In this document: piece by piece, positions 49,882-62,782 of the stretch
Numbering within the stretch: position 1 is the first letter of the stretch
Layout: every line of letters starts with the position of its first letter
The notes under the pieces: generated by a model
Database searches by the model: none
Told to the model about the DNA's origin: nothing
Seen by the model: the letters and a program-made list of their open reading frames with translations, nothing else
Program-made: the position numbers and the translations under genes
Assembly (NCBI GenBank): GCA_933228675.1
Contig: OW121743.1
Location: 17,117,384 to 17,181,383, forward strand
Length of the DNA stretch: 64,000 bases
From: Stomorhina lunata
Taxonomy: Eukaryota; Arthropoda; Insecta; Diptera; Rhiniidae
Direction: 5' to 3'

Positions 49882-51524
49882 AAAGTTGAGGTCAGGAAGG
49901 CAATAGAACGATATTTAGGAACAGACATTTTATACGATTGTTCGTATTATTTGTGGCTTTGGATACTTGTTCTTAGCAGTCGAAATAATTGTTTTTCTTT
50001 TTCTAAGAAAAACTTTTTTATTGTTGAATTTCCAAGAAACCATTTAGGAAACAAGAAAGCAATAAAAAGTTATCAGGTTTAACTGGTAATTCATTATTTC
50101 GTTTAGTTAAAGTTTTAGGGAATCCCCTTGTGTGAAGTAGTAAATAAAACTAACACATTCTCACGTTTGATTTTTCTTATAGGTATTTACTTAAACCGTT
50201 ACGTTAACACTTTATAAAATATACCCAACTAGAAGAGGAAACGGAAATAGCTTATGCAGAATTTATTTTTGCGTGAGTATGAAACCTTACATTAGATGAG
50301 GATGTGGTTTGCTTTTAGCAATTGGTGCTAAATTAAGGAGCTTGTTCTTTAATTTATAGTGTCTGACTGGGAGTTTGTCTAAAATAAAGGGTTTTTGTTC
50401 ATGCATTTATCTACTAAAGGGCATACAAATGCATTTAGAGATACAATTTAAAACCTGAAGACAATTTTAATAGATGGAACTTTTTTTTCCAAAAAACTTT
50501 AGCTATAAGCTTTAAGGAATAGTAAAGTTTTATATTGATTCTTTGGGGCCAAAACTAAAAGGTATTGCAGGGATATAGATTAACAGTTGGGCAACAATTT
50601 ATTTGTGCTAAAAGTTTTAAGTGTTGAGTAGTTAAGGGAAGAAAGCTTCTTATAGATATGGCTGTAAATTTATACTTATCTTAAGATTTCAAGAGCTTTT
50701 GGAAATTAATTCCCATTTTAAACGTTTAAATTTAAAAACTTTTTTATAACCTGAAGTCCTTTCTGTCCTTCCTTTGGTGTGGAAAAAATTTAATTCACTT
50801 TTATTAAATTGTTGTTTGTTTAAACTAAATAAATATTTTAAAAACCTTTTTTTCCTTCATTTTATGTTGCATGAATTTTTAAACATTTGGCTTTATTCAT
50901 TTTGTAATTTTCACTACTTTATTAAAATAAATGTTATTTTATTTATTCATGTTCCGGAAACATTTATTTTCCTGTTAACGGTTTATTAACCTTTATATAC
51001 TCTTTTGCCTTTAAATATGTTCAATAAATTCGAATATATTTAAAAATGTACAACAAAATAGTGCTACAAATAACCCTTGCTGAACATTTTCAAAAATATT
51101 CCCCTAAATATTTAGGAAAATCTTTTGAATAAATCGCATTAATACAAATAATTGTGCTACAAAAATATTTTTTTTATTTTCGGTTTTTAAAAAATCAATT
51201 TAAATAAATTTATAGCAAAAACTCTATAATAGAAATATATTTCACTTCCATACATTGATTTTCCATATGGTCGTTTTGAAAAGTACCATAAAAAATAAAG
51301 TATACAGCTTTTACTCTATTTTGGAAACAACTAATGAGGACAATTATTCAATGAGAGAAAGCTAAGGCACACACAAGTGCTCATGAACTATATATCAAGA
51401 CCTATTTTTGTAGCATGATTTGTGTGCCACCCTTTATATATTTAGGTAACAAATACAGAATATTTAAACTTTATGATTTGTATAATTTGGTTTAAAGTTT
51501 AACTTTATATTAAATTTCTTAAAA
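49882..51524. other. AT-rich interval, no gene
   Basis: No recognised frame, RNA gene or transposon end. A 71-codon frame at 50774-50989 is hydrophobic and AT-driven (Phe, Leu, Asn) and has no family signature. Confidence 0.5.
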
Positions 51525-54180
51525 CTCTTCTGTAGAAAATTTTTTATTTATAATATGAAAAATTTCAGAAAAATTTTCTATAGAAAATTTTAAAATTTAT
51601 AAAAACTTTTCTATAAAAAATTTAAAATTTATTAAAAATTTTCTATAGAAAGTTTTAAAATCAATGAAAATTTTTAATTATTTGTTAATTTATTATTCCA
51701 ACTGAATAATTCAAAGAATTCAAATTGAATTAATTGAAAATGGATTGTCCACTTTTCTATAAAAAATTTAAAATTTATTAAAAATTTTCTATACAAAATT
51801 TTACAATTTGTGAAACATTTTCTATAGAAAAATTTAAAATTAAATAAAATTTCTTCCGAAAATATTAAAATTTTTTAAAAATTTTCTATAGAAAATTTTA
51901 GAATTTATAAAAAAAATTTCTGTTGAAAATTTTAGAATTTAGAAAATTTTAAAACTTATATAAAATTTTCTATAGAAAATTTTAAAATTTATATAAAATT
52001 TTCTATAGAAAATTTTAAAATTTATGTAAAATTTTCTATAGAAAATTTTAAAATTAATGTAAAATTTTCTATAGAAAATTTTAAAATTTATGTAAAATTT
52101 TCTATAGAAAATTTTAAAATTTATGTAAAATTTTCTATAGAAAATTTTAAAATTTATGTAAAATTTTCTATAGAAAATTTTAAAATTTATGTAAAATTTT
52201 CTATAGAAAATTTTAAAATTTATGTAAAATTTTCTATAGAAAACTTTAAAATTTATGAAAATTTTCCGTAGAAAATTTTAAAATTTATGTAAAATTTTCC
52301 ATAGAAAATTTTAAAATATATGTAAAATTTTTTATAGAAAATTTTAAAATTTATGTAAAATTTTCTATACAAATTTTCAAAATTTACGAAAAATTTTCTA
52401 TAGAAATTTTCAAAATTTATGAAAAATTTTCTATAGAAATTTTTAAAATTTACATAAATTTTCTATAGAAAATTTTAAAATTTAAGACAAATTTTTTATA
52501 GAAATTTTCAAAATTTATGAAAAATTTTTAATAGAAAATTTTAGAATTTATGAAAAATTTTAATAGTAACTTTTAAAATTTATGAAAATTTTAAAACTTA
52601 TAAAAATTTCAAAACTTATGAAAAGTTTTCTAGAAAAAATTTGTAAATGTATAAAATTTTTTCAAAAGAAAATTTAAAAATGTTTGAAAAATTGTTCAAT
52701 GGAAATTTATTTTTCTAAAAAAAATTTTAAAAATTATAAAAAAATTTCTATAGAAAATTTTAAAATTAATGAAAAATTATTAATTTTAGAATTTATAAGA
52801 AATTTTCTATAGAAAAATTTAAAATTAAAAAAAAAATTTAGAAAATTCTTAAATTTATGAAAAACTTTCTAGAGAAAATTTTGAAATTTATCAAAAATTT
52901 TCTAAAGAAATTTATGAAAAATTTTTAGTACAAAATTTTAAAATTTATGGAAACTTTTCTTTAGAAACATTTAAAATTTATGAAAGCATTTCTATAGAAA
53001 ATTTTAAAATTTTTGAAAAATATTCAATAAAATATTTAAAAAATTTTTGAAAAATTTTCTATAAAAAATTTTAAAATTAATGAAAAATTTTTTTATAGAA
53101 AATTTAAAAAATTATCAAAAATTTACTATGAAAAATGTTAGAATTAATAAAAAAAATTTCATAGAGAAAATCTTAAGATTTATAAGAAATGTTCTAGAGA
53201 AAATTGAAAATTATAAAAAATTTCTAAACTAAAATTTTAATATTTATAAAAAAATGATATAGAAAATTTAAAAATTTATTAAAAATAAAAATTAAAAAAA
53301 AATCTTCTTAATTTTAAAAGATATTCTTTAAAATTTATAAAAAATTTCTGTAGAAAATTTTAAAGTTTATAAAATTTATAAAAAATAATCTAGAGAAAAT
53401 TATTGAGTTTATAAAAATTTTTCTAAAGAAAATTTTCAAATTTTCTATAGAAAAATTAAAAATTATAAAAAAAAATTAGAACATTTATCAAAAATTTTCT
53501 AGCTTTTAAAATTTGTAAAAAATTTTCTATAGAAAATTTTAAAATTTATCAAAAATTTTTAATACAAAATTTTAAAATTTATAAAAAAAATTTCTTAGAG
53601 AAAATGTAAAATAAAATAAAATTTTTAAAAATTTCGTAGAGAAAATTTTAATTTTTTTTTTTAAATTTTCTAGAGAAAATTTTAAACTATAAAAAAAAGT
53701 TCTTATAGAAAATTCTAGAATTTATAAAAAAAACTGTTATAGAAAATTTCAAAATTTATTACAAATTTTCTGTACAGAAAATTTTTAAATTTGTTGAAAA
53801 ATTTTTAGTAGAAAATTTTAGAATCTATAAAAAATTTTAAAATGTATAGAAAAATTTAAAATTTGTAAAAAAAATTCTGTAAAAAATTTTAGAATTTATA
53901 ACAAATTTTCTATAGAAAATTTTAAAATTTATGAAAAACTTTCTATAGAAAATTTTAAAATTTATGAAAAACTTTCTATAGAAAATTTTAAAATTTAAAT
54001 TAAATTTTCTATTGAAAATTTTAGAATTTATAAGAAAATTTAAAAAATTATAAAAAATTTGATTTCAAAAATTTTTTGAAAAATTTTCTAGACAATATTT
54101 TAAAATTTATAAAACATTTCTAGGGAAAATTTTTAAAAGTTCATGAAAAATTTTCGATAGAAAATTTTATTACAATAATA
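51525..54180. repeat. Tandem array J, 33-bp AT-only unit with TTTTCTATAGAAAATTTT core
   Basis: About 80 units near 33 bp: AATTTTCTATAGAAAATTTT, then AAAATTTATGTAA. The centre (about 51960-52380) is homogeneous, with exact 33-bp spacing (CTATAG at 52036 and 52069). Both sides, particularly 52600-54180, are heavily decayed with irregular spacing. A single-copy-like insert lies near 51670-51750. The core dyad is 18-20 bp, the longest of the CTATAG arrays. Confidence 0.92.
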
Positions 54181-54349
54181 AATAATTGTAATAAATTGGG
54201 ATTCTTAGTGCAATACACTACAGTAAAACTTTTTAAGAAAATTTTAATATTTATAAAAAATTTTAGAATTTATTTAAATAAAAAATTTTAATATTATATT
54301 TTACAAATATAAGAAAAATTTTCAAAAAATTATTTCTTGTTTATTTCAG

Positions 54350-54540
54350 CGTAAATTCTTAAGAGTATGGAACTTTTAAAGAATCAAGTAGTTATGGACT
54401 ACAAAAAGTCGATCAAGGGCGACAATAATGAAAGAAAATATAGTGACATCGAGAAAGTTAATTTTGCTGTTGATCTGATGGGATAGGTTGGAGAATTTAT
54501 CACTGCAATCTTCTTATGCTTGAACAAGCGATTGACCTAA
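54350..54540 (+). pseudogene. Gene-like fragment after an acceptor-like site, one internal stop
   Basis: TATTTCTTGTTTATTTCAG ends at 54349, a good acceptor look-alike. An ATG at 54367 opens 39 codons to a TAG at 54484-54486; the same frame then continues 17 more codons to a TAA at 54538-54540. The peptide is mixed and coding-like (for example YKKSIKGDNNERKYSDIEKV, then VGEFITAIFLCLNKR). Local GC is higher than in the AT-only array on its left. I do not recognise the family. It could be an exon with a short product, a decayed exon, or a transposon relic. Confidence 0.3.
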
Positions 54541-55832
54541 ATCTAGTAGATACCAACAAAAAAAAATTTCTTAAATTAGAAACTTAAAGATTTTGGGCTT
54601 TACCTTTATTTATTTTTAAATTTGAAATTAAAGCGATACATCTTTAGTCATATTTCAAAAAATCCAATAATTTAACAAATAAAAATATTTTTGTAACAAA
54701 ATTGATTTCCATATATTAAATAACTCGAGTAAAAAGTAAGTATAGAAACATGAAATACAATCTTTTATGACTTCTTTACAAATAAAGGGTTTTTGGAAGA
54801 TTTTCTCTAGGAAAGTATCTCATTTTTGTAGTAAAATGCTATGTCCAGCTTAGAAGATTTTACTGTTCTTTATCATATCAAATAGAATAGATTATTTGCA
54901 AACACCCTGTATAATAAAATACGTGCTAAACGAACTATTTAAACAAATGGTAACAGCATTTGCAACATTTTTACTACGTTTAACCCATTTTTTTGTTTTT
55001 ATTTATTTAAGTTTTCCAAAGAGGACATATAAAGGTAGAGGTAATGAAAAATAAAAACCAGGTGAAATGGTACATACATAGACTTGAAAACGTTTACGTT
55101 TGTAGTTATTTATGACCAACTAGGCCAGACTAAATATTCGCATATACACACATAAATTTAGTTTAACCCAGTTTAACCCAAAGATAATTGTGGAAGATAA
55201 ATCTTAAAGTCAACATTAAACATCAGCTAAATACACAATAAAAGGCTAAAGGATTATAACAAAATTTAAATTTTAGATTTGGAAAAATTTTAAGTTTATT
55301 TAAAAAATTTATTTAGTGATTTTTAAATGAAATAAGTTTGAATTTTAATTTTTCTTAAACTAAAGTCATTAACAGTTTTCGATATATTTTGCTCTACCTT
55401 TATGTTTTATACCATTTAACTCGTGTTTAATACTTTTGCAAAAAAAGATTTAAATTCCATTTATATGTCATTTACAAAAAAGTGCTTTTCCTTGTCATCT
55501 TGATAAATAAAAGAGGATTTGTTACTGGAAACGACAGACGAACGACATTTAAAAACTTTAAGTACTGTAAAGGACACGTTACTGTCGTCCTTGTTGAAAC
55601 ATTAACTGACATTGAGTAAGATTATTACTATTTAAATGGGAAAATGTGAAAGTAACTTAAGGTAAGTTTTTTATAAAATATGTTATTTTTTTAAATCCTT
55701 TCACTATTTTGTTGCCATATGGCAATAACAAGTTTACTCCTTCATCAGCTTTTACAAGAGCACCATTAAATAGCACAGACAATGCAGGTGCTAATTCTTT
55801 GAGAGATATTTCTTCTTTAAAGTACCTACTTT
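54541..55832. other. AT-rich interval, no gene called
   Basis: Contains AACGACAGACGAACGACATT near 55529 and a GTTTAACCCA direct repeat near 55165. An 82-codon frame at 55709-55957 overlaps the palindromic boxes that follow and has no recognised family. Confidence 0.45.
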
Positions 55833-55945
55833 ACCCATATGGATACTCAATAGTATCCATATGGATACACTCAACTTTGAACGCTTATGATAATTTCAAA
55901 GCAACAAAATTGCTAAATATCATATATATGTATCCAAATGGATAC
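55833..55945. repeat. Cluster of GTATCCATATGGATAC palindromes
   Basis: Perfect 16-bp palindrome GTATCCATATGGATAC at 55853-55868, a partial copy CCCATATGGATAC just before it (55834-55846), and GTATCCAAATGGATAC at 55930-55945. A further perfect copy is at 60052-60067. Possible sites for a dimeric protein, but function is unknown. Confidence 0.75.
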
Positions 55946-55994
55946 AAAAGCAATTGATTTCATGTTAAAAAGCAAATTAAAAAAAAATCGAATC

Positions 55995-58465
55995 TAAAAA
56001 ATTGGATGACTCAACAGTTTTAGGATGACCCAGCAGTTTAAGGGTGAGAATAAAGTTTTAGGATGTCTTTTAGGATGTTGAAGGATGACTCAGCTTTTTT
56101 ATGATGACTCAGCAGTTTGTGGATGAGTCAACAGTTTTAGTCATTTTAGGATGAATTAGTATTTTTTGATGAGTAGTAGGCAGTTTTTGGATGACTCAGC
56201 AGTTTTAAAATAAACCAATAGTTTTAAGATGACTCAACTGTTTTATGATGGCTTAACAGCTTTAGGATTACTCAATAAAGTTAGGATGTGTAGTCAGTTT
56301 TTGGATGAGTCAGCAGTTTCAGAATAAACCAATAGAGTTTAGCTGTTTTACAGTGACTCAGCAGCTTTAGGATGACTCAACAGTTGTAGCATGTTGAAGG
56401 ATGACTCAGCTTTTTTATGATGACTCAGCAGTTTGATTGGATGAGTCAACAGTTTTAGTCATTTTAGGATTGATTAATATTTTTGATGAGTAGTAGTTAT
56501 AAGTTTTAAGATGACTCAACTGTTTTATGATGGCTTAGCAGCTTTAGGATTACTCAATAGTGTTAGGATATGTAGTTAGTTTTTGGATGACTCAGCAGTT
56601 TCAGAATAAACCAATAGAGTTTAGCTGCTTTACGGTGACTCAGCAGCTTTAGGATGACTCAACAGTTGTAGGATGAGTAGGCAGTTTTCGGATGACTTAG
56701 CTGTTTTAAGATGAGTACGCAGTTTTAGAATAAGTCAGCGGTTTAAGGATGACTCAGCAGCTTTAGGATGACTCAGCAGTTTAAGGATGACATATAATTT
56801 ATAAAATTCATGTTATTGCAAATTTTTAAAAAATCTCATCTAAAAAATTGGATGCCTTAACTGTTTTAGGACGACTCGTCAATTTTAGGATGACCCAGCA
56901 GTTTAAGGGTGAATAGGCAGTTTAAGGATGTCTTAGTGGTTTAAAGATGACTCAGCAGCTTTAATATGACTCAGCAGTTTAAGGATGACATATAATTTTT
57001 AAAATTCATGTTAAAAGTAAATTTTCAAAAAATTGGATGATTTAACTGTTGAAGGATGACTCGACAATTTAAAGATGACTCAGCAGTTTAAGGGTAAGTA
57101 GGCAGTTTAAGGATGTCTAAGTAGTTTAAGGATGACTTAGATGTCTTAGAATAGCTCTTTTGACTCAGCAGTTTTAAAATAAACCAATAGTTTTAAGATG
57201 ACTCAACTGTTTTATGATGGCTTAGCAGCTTTAGAATTACTCAATAGTGTTAGGATGTGTAGTTAGTTTTTGGATGACTCAGCAGTTTCAGAATAAACCA
57301 ATAAAGTTTAGCTATTTTATGGTGATCAGCAGCTTTAGGATGACTCAACAGTTGTAGGATGTGTAGGCAGTTTTCGGATGACTTAGCTGTTTTAAGATAA
57401 GTCAGCGGTTTAAGGATGACTCAGCAACTTTGGGATGACTCAGCAGTTTAAGGATGACATATAATTTATAAAATTCATTTTATTGCAAATTTTTAAAAAA
57501 TCTCATCTAAAAAATTGGATGACTTAACTGCTTTAGGACGACTCGTCAATTTTAGGATGACCCAGAAGACCCAGTTTAAGGGTGAGTAGGCAGTTTTAGG
57601 ATGTCTTAGTGGCTTAAGGATGACTCAGCAGCTTTAATATGATTCAGCAGTTTGAGGATGACATATAATTTTTAAAATTTATGTTAAAAGTAAATTTTCA
57701 AAAAATTGGATGATTTAACTGTTGAAGGATGACTCGACAATTTAAAGATGACCCAGCAGTTTAAGGGTAAGTAGGCAGTTTAAGGATGTCTAAGTGGTTT
57801 AAGGATGACTTAGCTGTCTTAGAATAGCTCATCAGTTTTATGATGACTCAGTAGTTTGTGTAAAAGTCAGTAGTATTAGTTTTTGGATGACTCAGCGGTT
57901 TTATAATAAATAAAAAGTTTTTAAGATAACTTAGCAACTTAAGGGTGACTCAGCATTTTTAGGTTGAGTAGGCAGTATTTGGATAAGTCTACCGATAGTT
58001 TACTCAGCTGTTTTATGGTGACTCAGCAGCTTTAGGATGACCCTACAGTTGTAGGATGAGTAGGCAGTTTTCGGATGACTCAGGATGAGTAGGAAGCTTT
58101 AGAATAAGTCAGCGGTTTAAGAATGACCCAGCAGCTTTAGAATGACTCGGCAGCTTAAGATTTACCATTTTTAAAATATGCTAACAGTTTTTGAATGATT
58201 TAGCAGTTTTCTGATAAAGCTGTTTTAGGATAACTCAACAGTTTTAGGATAAGTCAGAAGTTTTAGAATAAGCCAACTGTTTAAGGATGAGTCAATAGTT
58301 TTAGGATTCTGCAGTTTTAAGATGACTTAAGATGACAATAGTTTTTTAATGAGTCTGCGGGTATAGGAAGACTCAGCAATTTTGAGATGACTCAACAGTC
58401 TTAAGATGACTCAGCAGTTTCGAAGTGAATCAGTGGTTTTAGGATGACTTAGCAGTTTTTGTATG
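55995..58465. repeat. Degenerate ~20-22-bp array dense in TGACTCAGCA
   Basis: The unit is roughly TTTTAGGATGACTCAGCAG with many variants. I count about 20 exact TGACTCAGCA and 30 or more TGA(C/G)TCA. Higher-order blocks of about 667 bp are visible. GACATATAATTTATAAAATT plus AATCTCATCTAAAAAATTGG occurs at about 56790 and 57457, and ATTTTCAAAAAATTGGATGA plus TTTAACTGTTGAAGG at about 57020 and 57695. TGACTCA is the AP-1 palindrome, and TGACTCAGCA fits the antioxidant response / Maf element core (CncC-Maf in flies). Whether it is bound is unknown. Confidence 0.9.
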
Positions 58466-60179
58466 GCAGTTTCTTTTATAAATCATTAGTTCAGAATTGT
58501 TTTCCCCTTTTTATAATCTTTGACCCCATATATCGAAAAAGTACCGAAAATTTGCTTGATATTTATTTCATTTTTATGGATTCTGGTATATATTATTTTT
58601 CTGTGTTCATTGGTTCAAAAGACACTTTTATGTTCAAATTGTACCAACAATTTGTTTTTACCCTTTTTTTTATCGCTATTTGTCCCATTTTCGAAAATGT
58701 TCTAAAAACGTTTTCCCTTATTCTTGTGCCCAAATATGATTTCAATTTTAGTACTGTCTTTTTAAAAAGAGTATCAACATTTGGAAAAAAGTACCGATTG
58801 CCTGTCATTTAATTTTCATTGATGATCTCAAGACAGTTTCACTTTTATTTGCATCCCTTTTCTTAAGGAGTTATTGCATCTCCGGTTTTTTACTATTTTA
58901 CCCACAAATTTGAAAAAAGTACCAAACACATGTTTCCTTCAAACGACTTCCCCAAAAATTTGTTTATTTGTTCTAAAGATATTAATGCAAATATTAATAC
59001 TGCGTTTATAAACCCTACACTTTTAAGCCTTTTGGTCGATAAAGTACCAAAGATACAAAAGGTTTAAAAAAAGTACCAAAAACTAAATTCACTCAAACAC
59101 AGGTTATATTATTTTTGTGGCTAATCTAATTCAATTGTCTTCTATTACTTTTAGTATCGAAGATATAGTGTTACTAAATTTTTTTTCTTTTAACTTTTTA
59201 GTCCCTAAAAGGCCAAATTAGGGAATATGTGTCTTTTTATTTTAATTTATGAACTTACTTTTATTTTTATTCGTTTTAATTTAGAAGATATAACAAAACA
59301 TCGATTTCTAATATTTTTCTTTTTATTTCTATTAAGGAGATATAGCGTTACTAAATTTTCCCTTATTACTCCCTTGACGACCGAATTACTCAAAAGTACC
59401 GCATTCGTAAAAGCCTCTATAATAAATTACTTTTTAATTTCATATTTGACAGAAGAAATGTATGGGGTGCAATAAATTTATATTATTTTGTCTTTGCATT
59501 TAGTATCGGAGATATCGAGTTAATAAATTTTGCTTTTTTGTCCTCTAAACGGCCAAATTCTCTACAAATACCGATAAACGGTATCAATAATCTTAACGCA
59601 GTTTCAATTTTATTTCTTTCCTTCTTGGTTTATGAGATATAATGTTACCGTTTTTATATGATTTTACCCCCAAAATGGAAAAACCTAAAACCCTTCTGAT
59701 ATTTTTTGATTTTTCATATCAATCAGTTTCTCTATAATTCTTTTTCTAGCTTTATTATTTCAAAAGTAAAGCAAGTCTTTATAGAACATTTCCTTACACT
59801 AAAATTTTACCCGTATTTGCCAATTTTACCTGTTAAGCAAAAAATGTGTTTCAATGTTTGAAATTTTTCTAATTTGTATCAAGTAAAGTTTTTTTACCCT
59901 ATACATAAGAAAAGCACCCGGCTTCAAAATTTGAGCTCTAAAGCAGTTGTCTTTTGGGCTATCATGAAATAGTCGGTCATTTAGTCAGTAACGCTAGATT
60001 TTTAAAGTAACGTTCGATTTTTAGATATATACTTAACAATAATAGAAATTTGTATCCATATGGATACAATCAAAATAAACATTTAGGGTAAAAGAAACCT
60101 TTTTAGTTGGTCTTGTTTGGTTCGATCCCAATAAGAGTCCATTGCCCCTTAAATTTTCTATGAATTTTTGAAAAAAGAA
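58466..60179. repeat. Diverged AAAAAGTACCNAA repeats, probable old dispersed repeat
   Basis: AAAAAGTACC-type phrases recur at about 58538, 58788, 58914, 59040 and 59070. Between them are stretches such as CAGTTTCACTTTTATTTGCA (58847), CAGTTTCAATTTTATTTCTT (59600), and GAAGATATA or GGAGATAT before TTACTAAATTTT. Spacing is irregular. Frames at 58459-58812 and 59227-59475 are Phe/Ile/Leu-rich and unconvincing. The GTATCCATATGGATAC palindrome lies at 60052-60067. Confidence 0.5.
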
Positions 60180-60791
60180 TTTTGTTGATTTCGCATAAAA
60201 AAAAAATATTTTTTTATGTTGCGTTGTAAATAACTCTGAAACCATCGATCACACGAAAAACTTGTATTAGCACGACTTAAGGGTAATTGTGTTCTTAATC
60301 CGTTGAGAATTTTCAATAAAATTGGATAAATAGTTTTTAAGATATGGCAAAAACTATTAAAAAATCGAAAATTTTAGAAAAAAATATTTCCTTATAAAAT
60401 TAAATTTTGTCAGTTTTTGTAATTAGGGGACATATTCGCTGATGTCAAGTGTGGACCAGCTGTGAAAAAGATTATAAGTATTCTTAACTGGGGCCAAATC
60501 GTCGCATTAGATTTATTGATTTTGCTCAAAAAAAATATTTTTCAACATTGCGTTTTAAATAACTCTGAAACCATTGTTCGTACAAAAACTTATATTAGCA
60601 GGACTTAGGGGCAATTTTGTCATTAATCTATTTATGAATTTTCAAGAAAATTGGATAATTTGTTTTTAAGATATGACAAACTAATCAAGACAACCTCTTC
60701 AAAAATTTAAAATTTTAGAAAAACAAAACTTTCCTAAAAGATTAAATTTTGGGTATTTTTGTAATTAAGGGGTACAATAACTGATGTCAAG
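60180..60791 (+). repeat. Two diverged ~290-bp direct repeats with a MITE-A end between
   Basis: Copy 1 (about 60180-60470) and copy 2 (about 60515-60791) share AAATAACTCTGAAACCAT, ATTAGCA(C/G)GACTTA, AAAATTGGATAA, TTTTTAAGATATG, TTTTTGTAATTA and CTGATGTCAAGTG in the same order. They are about 340 bp apart. Between them, 60488-60513 is a MITE-A terminus (CTGGGGCCAAATCGTCGCAT). Confidence 0.75.
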
Positions 60792-60985
60792 TGCCGCCGC
60801 ACACGACATCGATCGAAATGCAAGATATTTCAGAAACACTTGTATAGCATACTTTTAGGGTAATCTAAATAATATGTAGCATATAGGTGCCACTACATTG
60901 TAACTTATTTGCCGAAAGTTCCCTGTTAGTAGAAATGGATATGGTAGACATACAATTTTATTAAACTTTTTGCAAAATGTAATGT
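60792..60985 (+). mobile_element. MITE-A half element
   Basis: CATCGATCGAAATGCAAGAT, then ATTTCAGAAACACTTGTATA, then GCATACTTTTAGGGTAATCT, followed by the internal CACTACATTGTAAC and AAACTTTTTGCAAAATG. The left terminus is corrupted and the right half is missing. Confidence 0.7.
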
Positions 60986-61011
60986 ATTGTTTAATCGGTT
61001 TTACTTTTAAT

Positions 61012-61042
61012 CAACGCTACATATGATTCTTATGTAGCGTTG
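61012..61042. repeat. Isolated 12-bp perfect hairpin
   Basis: CAACGCTACATA, loop TGATTCT, TATGTAGCGTTG, followed by a short T run. It resembles a terminator in shape, but this is fly DNA. It may be a remnant of a small inverted repeat. Confidence 0.6.
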
Positions 61043-62782
61043 TTTTTCTTAAATGATAAGGTATTGTGCTTTTGTTGATGGCAACCTCTTAATATACTCA
61101 AAATGTTTTTATCAAAGTATATATGAATTTTTACAGCTGGTCACCTTAAACTACGTTTTAAAGATTTATCCAGAACACTTTTAAAAGTAGAAATGTCATC
61201 ATCAATACCTGGAATCTGGAGCAAAAAAAAAAAAAGGAAATTGAAAAGCAAATCTTTTTAATCTTAATATCATGCATATGTATAAACTTTTGTGACATGC
61301 AAGAAAAAGGAGCTTAAAAAGTGAATTTGAAAATGGCTAAAAGACATAGCAAAGAATAAGTTCCAGGACTTAACATTTACTTGAAATCAAAGAAAGATGT
61401 GAGAGAATTTCAATTAATCTAGAAAATTTTTTTTTTATGGAAAAAACTGAAGGAATGAAAATATGACCCCAGGTAAAGAAAAATTTAAGAAAGAAAATAA
61501 TAAAGAAAAACATTTAAAGATTAAAGCACAAATGACTTAAAGCAATAAATTTAAGTCAATTAAATTTTATATAAATATTTCAAAACATTATTTAAATTAT
61601 TTAAACAAATTAAATTTTATCTTATTTAAATTGTTAGTTACTTTCTCTACTTCAAGGACTCTAAATTGTTTTAAACATTTATAAGGACTCTTTTGTTCAA
61701 ACTAATTTACATTTTATAAAATTTATTTTGCTTCTAAAGATACTTTCAAAGACAAAAACTTGTACATGCAAGAAAGCAAGAAAAAGTTCATTATAAATTA
61801 GCCTTAACCTACAATAAAATGAATACCCAGAAATATAAGGAAGCAAATAAAAAGGAAGTTTATTTAAGAATTTTACATAAACTAGAGCAAAAAGTTTGCT
61901 TTTAATGTTAACAAGTAAAACACTTGCATATTTATAGGATGTTTTACAAATTTAAGAATTTTTCACTTATTCTCTTTTGTTTCTAACTCCTATTTTGTGT
62001 GACTTTTATCCCCGGGCGTTTTACTTTACTAATGACTGGAACGTGAGTTTTTGGCTAAATTGTGTTATTTCTTGGAATTTTTCTTTAAAATTTGTTACTA
62101 AAATCGAATGATTTGAAATGAATGTTTTACAGAACGAAAGTTAAAGAATAATTTTTGCTATCGTTTCACTTTTTGTTGGTCCCCATAGAAATTACATGAT
62201 TTTACCTTTAAGTCTTAAAATTTTTCTATTTTCTCATTGAATGTAGAGCCCCTAAAGTGAAAAGGATATAACGCTAAGAATTATTTTAGAATTTGTTAAA
62301 ATTCTGTACACCTATCACAATGTCCTTTTTATTTAAAGCCGCAACATAGGACATGCCATTGTACATGACATGACACTTATTTGTTTTAGATAAAAAATAG
62401 TTTCTTTTCAACTGCTTTTTTTTCTATCTCGAATTCTAGAACTGTTGATTTTTTGTCCGAAGGGTATTGGGATATGATACGACAAAAAACTTTCTGTTTT
62501 CATGTCCTTTTAAATATCAATTGTTGAGTTGTATCCTCCAGATAAAGAACATGTGCAAAAAGTTGTGGAATGACGAAAAAAGTAACTAAGTTACGGAAAG
62601 AGTTTTAAGACATGATCATGAGAATATTGTAAAAATATCAAATCAAATATCAAATATCTCTTAAACTATAAGAGATAAGGTAGTACAATATGCATGTTTT
62701 TTCTTAGTTTTTTTTTAAGAAGTTTTCGAAAATGTAAAAATCTTTTAGATCGGACCCAATTGGCGCAAGTTATACGAACCCT
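61043..62782. other. AT-rich interval, no gene
   Basis: Includes a 13-A run near 61224. No frame of note, no transposon end and no RNA gene recognised. Confidence 0.5.

Noticed and set aside
58459..58812. 117-codon Phe-rich frame as a membrane protein
   Set aside because: Composition reflects T-rich DNA; it lies among AAAAAGTACC repeats and overlaps other open frames in the region.
61012..61050. Hairpin plus T-run as a transcription terminator
   Set aside because: Rho-independent terminators are bacterial; here it is more likely an inverted-repeat remnant.
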